Assembly: GCA_937875295.1 (NCBI GenBank)
Contig: CALLXS010000061.1
Location: 1-17,937, forward strand
DNA length: 17,937 bases
Reading direction: 5' to 3'
From: an uncultured bacterium
GTDB lineage: Bacteria; Bacteroidota; Ignavibacteria; Kapaibacteriales; UBA2268
Of the stretch, positions 14,898 through 17,937 are shown piece by piece. A model generated the notes under the pieces. That model saw nothing but the letters and a program-made list of their open reading frames with translations, did not search any database and was not told the origin of the DNA. Both the position numbers and the translations under genes were made by a program. Position 1 is the stretch's first letter; each line of letters opens with the position of its first letter.

Positions 14898-16076
14898 TTA
14901 AGCAATTAATCTAGTCGGCATCACAAGCATAATTGAATCATTTAGCTTATCTATTGCTGATAATAAAACTGGTTTCGTAGGATCAGAAATAAACATATAA
15001 AAATTATCATCTCCTTCTATTTGATCTAAGTGAGTGATAGCTTCTTCTAAATATTTCACATTAAAACCAATTGTCATTTCTTCTCCTGTGAAATCACAAG
15101 CAAGAGTTTCCATACCTTTATTCCCGGCATCTTCATCTTCTCCACTTACAATTAAATGATCGCTATAAAGTGATAATTTAATTTGATGTGAAATTGAGCT
15201 AGTGAAAATTGATACTCTTTTGATTTTTTTTAATAAATCATTACGTGAAGCAGTTAAAATTAAATTATTATTTTTTGGGACAACTGATTCATATGGTGGA
15301 AATTTCTCATTAATTATTTTAGTAATAAAAACAATGTTATCGAAATCAAATCTTAAATTTGTGAGATTTTTAAAATTTGAGATTGAAGATAATATTACAT
15401 CTCCTTCCACTTTCTTAAGTATTTCTGCAGAATTAGCCGGGATAATTACATTAAAATCTTCAGGAAATTTATGTTCACCAGCTTTTGCTACTACTCTAAC
15501 TAGCCTAAAGCTATCTGTAGATACTGCATAAGCTAAATCGCCCTTAAATTGAAGAAATACTCCTGTCATAGCAGGTCTAAATTCATCTGCAGATACCGCA
15601 AAAAGTGCGTTTCCTGCTAATTTCTGTATATCTTGGGCTTTTAATATTGCAATTTTAACGTCATCGTTTTCTTTTATATGATTTATATCAGGTTTCTCGG
15701 TATCAAATAATTCAGGTAATCTTAGATATTCATCTGAATCTAATCCTTTCATATCATAAGTACCAGCTTCTGATTTTAGAGATATTTCCAAATTACTTTG
15801 ATCAACTGAAAATTCTAATTCCCCTACATTATCCAAAGCTTTTACGATATCAGATAATTTCTTTGCAGGTACTAATACTGAACCATCTTCAGTACCATTT
15901 ACTTGACTTGTTGCTTTTAATATTATATCTTGGTCTGTAGCAATTAAATCTAAGTTATTGCCATTTAAAATAAACTGAAAATGCTCAAGCACTGGTAAAG
16001 TAGATTTGCGTGGAATAGCAGGAAGTATTTTATTTAACACTTTAGCAAATTCTGATAAATTTACAGTGAACTTCAT
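14898..16076 (-). CDS. dnaN: DNA polymerase III beta subunit (sliding clamp)
   Basis: A 392-residue protein that dimerises into the ring-shaped clamp tethering DNA polymerase III and other factors, including MutS, to DNA. It begins MKFTVNLSEFAKVLNKILPAI and continues PRKSTLPVLEHFQF (about 22-35), the standard first clamp domain. LIATDQDIILKA (about 43-54) and VLVPAKKLSDIVKAL (about 66-80) follow. The middle domain has VSTDSFRLVRVVAKAG (about 188-203), matching the conserved 'TDsyRLa'. The C-terminus MLVMPTRLIA corresponds to the 'MPmRL' that closes the peptide-binding pocket. The length is slightly above the common 366-380. It is not next to dnaA or recF here; instead it is convergent with rubrerythrin and divergent from psd. 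The ATG is the normal family start, with AGG about seven bases upstream. Confidence 0.97.
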   Translation of the reverse strand: MKFTVNLSEFAKVLNKILPAIPRKSTLPVLEHFQFILNGNNLDLIATDQDIILKATSQVNGTEDGSVLVPAKKLSDIVKALDNVGELEFSVDQSNLEISLKSEAGTYDMKGLDSDEYLRLPELFDTEKPDINHIKENDDVKIAILKAQDIQKLAGNALFAVSADEFRPAMTGVFLQFKGDLAYAVSTDSFRLVRVVAKAGEHKFPEDFNVIIPANSAEILKKVEGDVILSSISNFKNLTNLRFDFDNIVFITKIINEKFPPYESVVPKNNNLILTASRNDLLKKIKRVSIFTSSISHQIKLSLYSDHLIVSGEDEDAGNKGMETLACDFTGEEMTIGFNVKYLEEAITHLDQIEGDDNFYMFISDPTKPVLLSAIDKLNDSIMLVMPTRLIA

Positions 16077-16091
16077 ATTATATACCTAATC

Positions 16092-16122
16092 TTTGTAATT
16101 TATAATTAATTCTTTATTTTTG
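16092..16122 (+). promoter_or_regulatory. Bacteroidota-type promoter for psd-pssA
   Basis: TTTG (16092-16095) and TATTTTTG (16115-16122) are exact matches to the Bacteroides -33 (TTTG) and -7 (TAnnTTTG) boxes, with a 19-base spacer, and a C follows the -7 box as is common. Transcription would begin near 16129, about 48 bases before the psd ATG. This is the clearest promoter in the window and supports the Bacteroidota/FCB assignment of the core. Confidence 0.68.
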
Positions 16123-16176
16123 CATTTATAAGAATGTAAATTACGAATTTTAAACCAAATAATAAAAGAAAAAATA

Positions 16177-16833
16177 ATGTTGACTAAATATGGTACCGAT
16201 AATATTATAGTTATGCTTGCTGTTGCAGTAATTTTATTTGTGATCCCATTTTTCATAGGGAAAAATTACACATATATAATTTTTATTACTTTAAGCTTAA
16301 TTTTAGCTTTCTTTACTTTTTGGTTTTTTCGAGATCCGGATAGAAATATTCCTATTTCATTAAAGGAAGATGAAGCTTTAATCGTCTCACCTTGTGACGG
16401 AAAAGTACTACAAATAATTGATGCAAAAGAATTAAATTTTATGGGAAAAGATGTCAATCAAATAAGTATCTTTCTTTCTCCATTAGACGTTCATGTGAAT
16501 AGAATACCAATTAAAGGAGTAGTTAAATATTTCAAATATAATCCCGGCGATTATATTATTGCTAATCATCCGAAATCAAGCGAGTTAAACGAACAAACTC
16601 ATATAGGAATAGAAAATGACAAAGGAAAATTATTTTTTAAGCAAATCGTTGGTGTATTGGCAAGAAGATTAGTTTGGGATATCAAAGAAGGCGATACCGT
16701 TGTGGCTGGAAATAGGTTCGGAATGATGAAATTTGGATCAAGAATAGATATACTTTTAGATAAAAAAAGTGAGATATATGTAAAAGTCGGCGATCGTGTT
16801 AGAGCTGGCGAGACAATAATTGGAAAATTATAA
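16177..16833 (+). CDS. psd: Phosphatidylserine decarboxylase, short form
   Basis: A 218-residue membrane enzyme that decarboxylates phosphatidylserine to phosphatidylethanolamine. Residues about 10-50 form two membrane segments. FFRDPDRNIP (50-59) and VSPCDGKVLQI (70-80) follow, then FLSPLDVHVNRIP (99-111) with His106 of the catalytic centre. The self-cleavage site is FGS (186-188) in MMKFGSRIDILL: cleavage between Gly187 and Ser188 turns Ser188 into the pyruvoyl group. The short length and FGSRID site are those of the compact Psd type found in Bacteroidota and alphaproteobacteria; the longer enterobacterial type has LGST. The ATG at 16177 is chosen over the in-frame TTG next to it. pssA starts 23 bases after the stop, so the two steps of the pathway are encoded together, in reverse order of use. 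Confidence 0.93.
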   Translation: MLTKYGTDNIIVMLAVAVILFVIPFFIGKNYTYIIFITLSLILAFFTFWFFRDPDRNIPISLKEDEALIVSPCDGKVLQIIDAKELNFMGKDVNQISIFLSPLDVHVNRIPIKGVVKYFKYNPGDYIIANHPKSSELNEQTHIGIENDKGKLFFKQIVGVLARRLVWDIKEGDTVVAGNRFGMMKFGSRIDILLDKKSEIYVKVGDRVRAGETIIGKL

Positions 16834-16856
16834 TAATTAGAAAATAATATAATAAA

Positions 16857-17627
16857 ATGCAAATCACTCGATCAATAATTCCTAATTTATTCACATTAAT
16901 GAATGCTTTTATGGGATTTAGTGCAATTATTAGCATTTCTCAAGGTAAATTGATGAATGGAGGATTATTTATTCTGGGTGCTGCTCTTTTCGATGGAATT
17001 GATGGCTTAATTGCTAGAATTTTAAAAGCGACTAGCGAATTAGGAGCAGAATTAGATTCACTTTGCGATGCAGTTTCTTTCGGTGTAGCCCCTGCATTTT
17101 TACTATATATTGGTTTTTTTCATCAATTAGGTGAATTAGGCATATTACTTTCATCATTACCTGCATTAGCTGGGATCACTAGACTTGCCCGTTTTAATTC
17201 TATGCTTACTTCATTTGAAGATAAATTATACTTTTTGGGTCTACCCATACCCGGAGGAGCTCTTACAATTTTATCATTTGAATTATTTTTTAAAAATACT
17301 TCTTATTATCCAATTGAGAATGACTTGCTATTGCATGTTTTGTTAGTTCTCATTGTAAGTTATGCAATGATTTCTACCATTAAGTTTGACAATATGCCTC
17401 GATTTACAAAAAAATATATTAAAAATAAACCAATTGTTTTTATTATATTTATAGTCGGAACAGTTGCATCAATTGCTACTAAAGGTGAATTTCTATTCCC
17501 ATTTATGGCATTTTATATAGTAGTTAGTGCAATAAGACATTTTGTAATTTGGGTGAAATCTACTTTCGGTGCAGAAGATGAAATTGACGAAGGTGACGAT
17601 AGTAATGATTTTACATACTTAGACTAA
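16857..17627 (+). CDS. pssA: CDP-diacylglycerol--serine O-phosphatidyltransferase
   Basis: A 256-residue multi-pass membrane enzyme that transfers serine onto CDP-diacylglycerol to make phosphatidylserine, the substrate of the Psd encoded just upstream. The CDP-alcohol phosphatidyltransferase signature DG-x2-[G]-x2-AR-x8-G-x3-D-x3-D is complete: Asp46 and Gly47 (with Asp49, Gly50), Ala53-Arg54, Gly63, Asp67 and Asp71, followed by AVSFGVAP. These aspartates bind the catalytic metal ions. NLFTLMNAFMGFSAI (10-24) and several hydrophobic stretches up to about residue 235 are the membrane helices. The tail is short and acidic (about EDEIDEGDDSNDF, 241-253). Length and layout are normal for the Bacillus-type PssA. 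The gene marks the right-hand limit of sequence that I can confidently assign to the AT-rich core. Confidence 0.96.
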   Translation: MQITRSIIPNLFTLMNAFMGFSAIISISQGKLMNGGLFILGAALFDGIDGLIARILKATSELGAELDSLCDAVSFGVAPAFLLYIGFFHQLGELGILLSSLPALAGITRLARFNSMLTSFEDKLYFLGLPIPGGALTILSFELFFKNTSYYPIENDLLLHVLLVLIVSYAMISTIKFDNMPRFTKKYIKNKPIVFIIFIVGTVASIATKGEFLFPFMAFYIVVSAIRHFVIWVKSTFGAEDEIDEGDDSNDFTYLD

Positions 17628-17691
17628 ACAATTAAATAGAAAAGAATATAAATATTTAAATAATTAATATTAATAGAAAAAAATAATAGTT

Positions 17692-17697
17692 GGAGGT
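17692..17697 (+). promoter_or_regulatory. Perfect Shine-Dalgarno sequence for the partial right-end gene
   Basis: GGAGGT lies six bases before the ATG at 17704. The core genes of this window (mutS, purA, psd, pssA) have no comparable site, so this is a different style of translation start, typical of Firmicutes among others. Confidence 0.75.
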
Positions 17698-17703
17698 AAT
17701 AAA

Positions 17704-17937
17704 ATGAAATATAAAAGATTAGTATTGGCCTTGTCCTTATTTATAATTACTTTTGTTTACTTAGTACATCCCTATATGGAAAGCAAAATAGGAGGGGACG
17801 GCGACGGGGATCAGGCGAATAAAACGCCGGGAATAAAGGCCGATGTTCAAGTCAGCAATATTCTCGGCAGGCCTGCGCGCGAAACCATGGATCACAGCTG
17901 GTTCGGCTACCGCCTCGGGCGCGGGAAGCTCGAGCCC
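17704..17937 (+). CDS. Unrecognised membrane-anchored or secreted protein, N-terminal fragment (runs off right edge)
   Basis: An open frame of 78 codons continues past the edge. It starts MKYKRLVLALSLFIITFVYL, a positively charged tip followed by a hydrophobic segment (about residues 6-22) that would act as a signal anchor or signal peptide. A Gly/Asp-rich linker (GGDGDGD, 30-36) follows, then a soluble part containing NILGRPARETMDHSWFGYRLG (about 52-72). I do not recognise the family. The first 29 codons are about 25% GC and the remaining 49 are about 63% GC, with 35 of 49 third positions G or C, so this frame behaves as real coding sequence of a higher-GC genome. It may be a natural gene with an AT-rich 5' end, or two sequences joined in frame near 17790. 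The ribosome binding site and composition both differ from the core of the window. Confidence 0.55.
   Translation, partial: MKYKRLVLALSLFIITFVYLVHPYMESKIGGDGDGDQANKTPGIKADVQVSNILGRPARETMDHSWFGYRLGRGKLEP

Noticed and set aside
15202..15531. 109-codon open frame antisense to dnaN
   Set aside because: It is fully inside dnaN and reads as a complement of conserved clamp sequence, with no independent support.
1..17937. CRISPR arrays, tRNA/rRNA genes, insertion sequences or phage/defence modules
   Set aside because: I found no regularly spaced repeats, cloverleaf-like sequences, transposase motifs or terminal inverted repeats on either strand.

Overview
Most of the window (about 1290 to 17630) is a very AT-rich bacterial segment. 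Its closest fit is the Bacteroidota/Chlorobi (FCB) group, perhaps a Kapabacteria- or Ignavibacteria-like lineage. The reasons are a giant C25 cysteine peptidase with a type IX secretion (T9SS) C-terminal sorting domain, Bacteroidota-type promoters (TTTG, a 19-20 base spacer, then TAnnTTTG), and gene starts with little or no Shine-Dalgarno sequence. The phylum is an inference from these traits and no search was run.

Layout of the core, left to right. A leftward operon has tightly packed genes: a DUF3108 periplasmic protein, a LolA-like lipoprotein carrier, and the first ~140 codons of a secreted alpha/beta hydrolase. Diverging from it is the 1956-residue PorU-like C25 peptidase. Then come mtgA (peptidoglycan glycosyltransferase), mutS (mismatch repair), purA (AMP synthesis) and a rubrerythrin (peroxide defence). 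A strong bidirectional hairpin terminator separates rubrerythrin from the convergent dnaN (sliding clamp). Diverging from dnaN is a psd-pssA pair for phosphatidylethanolamine synthesis, with the best promoter in the window in front of it. These are envelope-building, DNA-maintenance and housekeeping genes.

Both ends look foreign to this core. Bases 1 to about 1289 read as low-GC Firmicutes (Clostridia-like): the N-terminus of AddB, preceded by the C-terminal part of an unrecognised protein. That part is joined in frame to the core's hydrolase, exactly where the hydrolase's GHSxGG nucleophile motif should begin, and a six-base AAGCTT sits at the join. On the right, after pssA, there is a gene start with a perfect GGAGGT ribosome binding site. 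Its reading frame jumps from about 25% to about 63% GC at 17790/17791 and runs off the edge. The simplest reading is a chimeric contig or clone with an FCB centre and unrelated flanks. I found no CRISPR array, tRNA, rRNA, insertion sequence or new defence system. The chimeric structure and the giant C25 peptidase are the points most worth checking.
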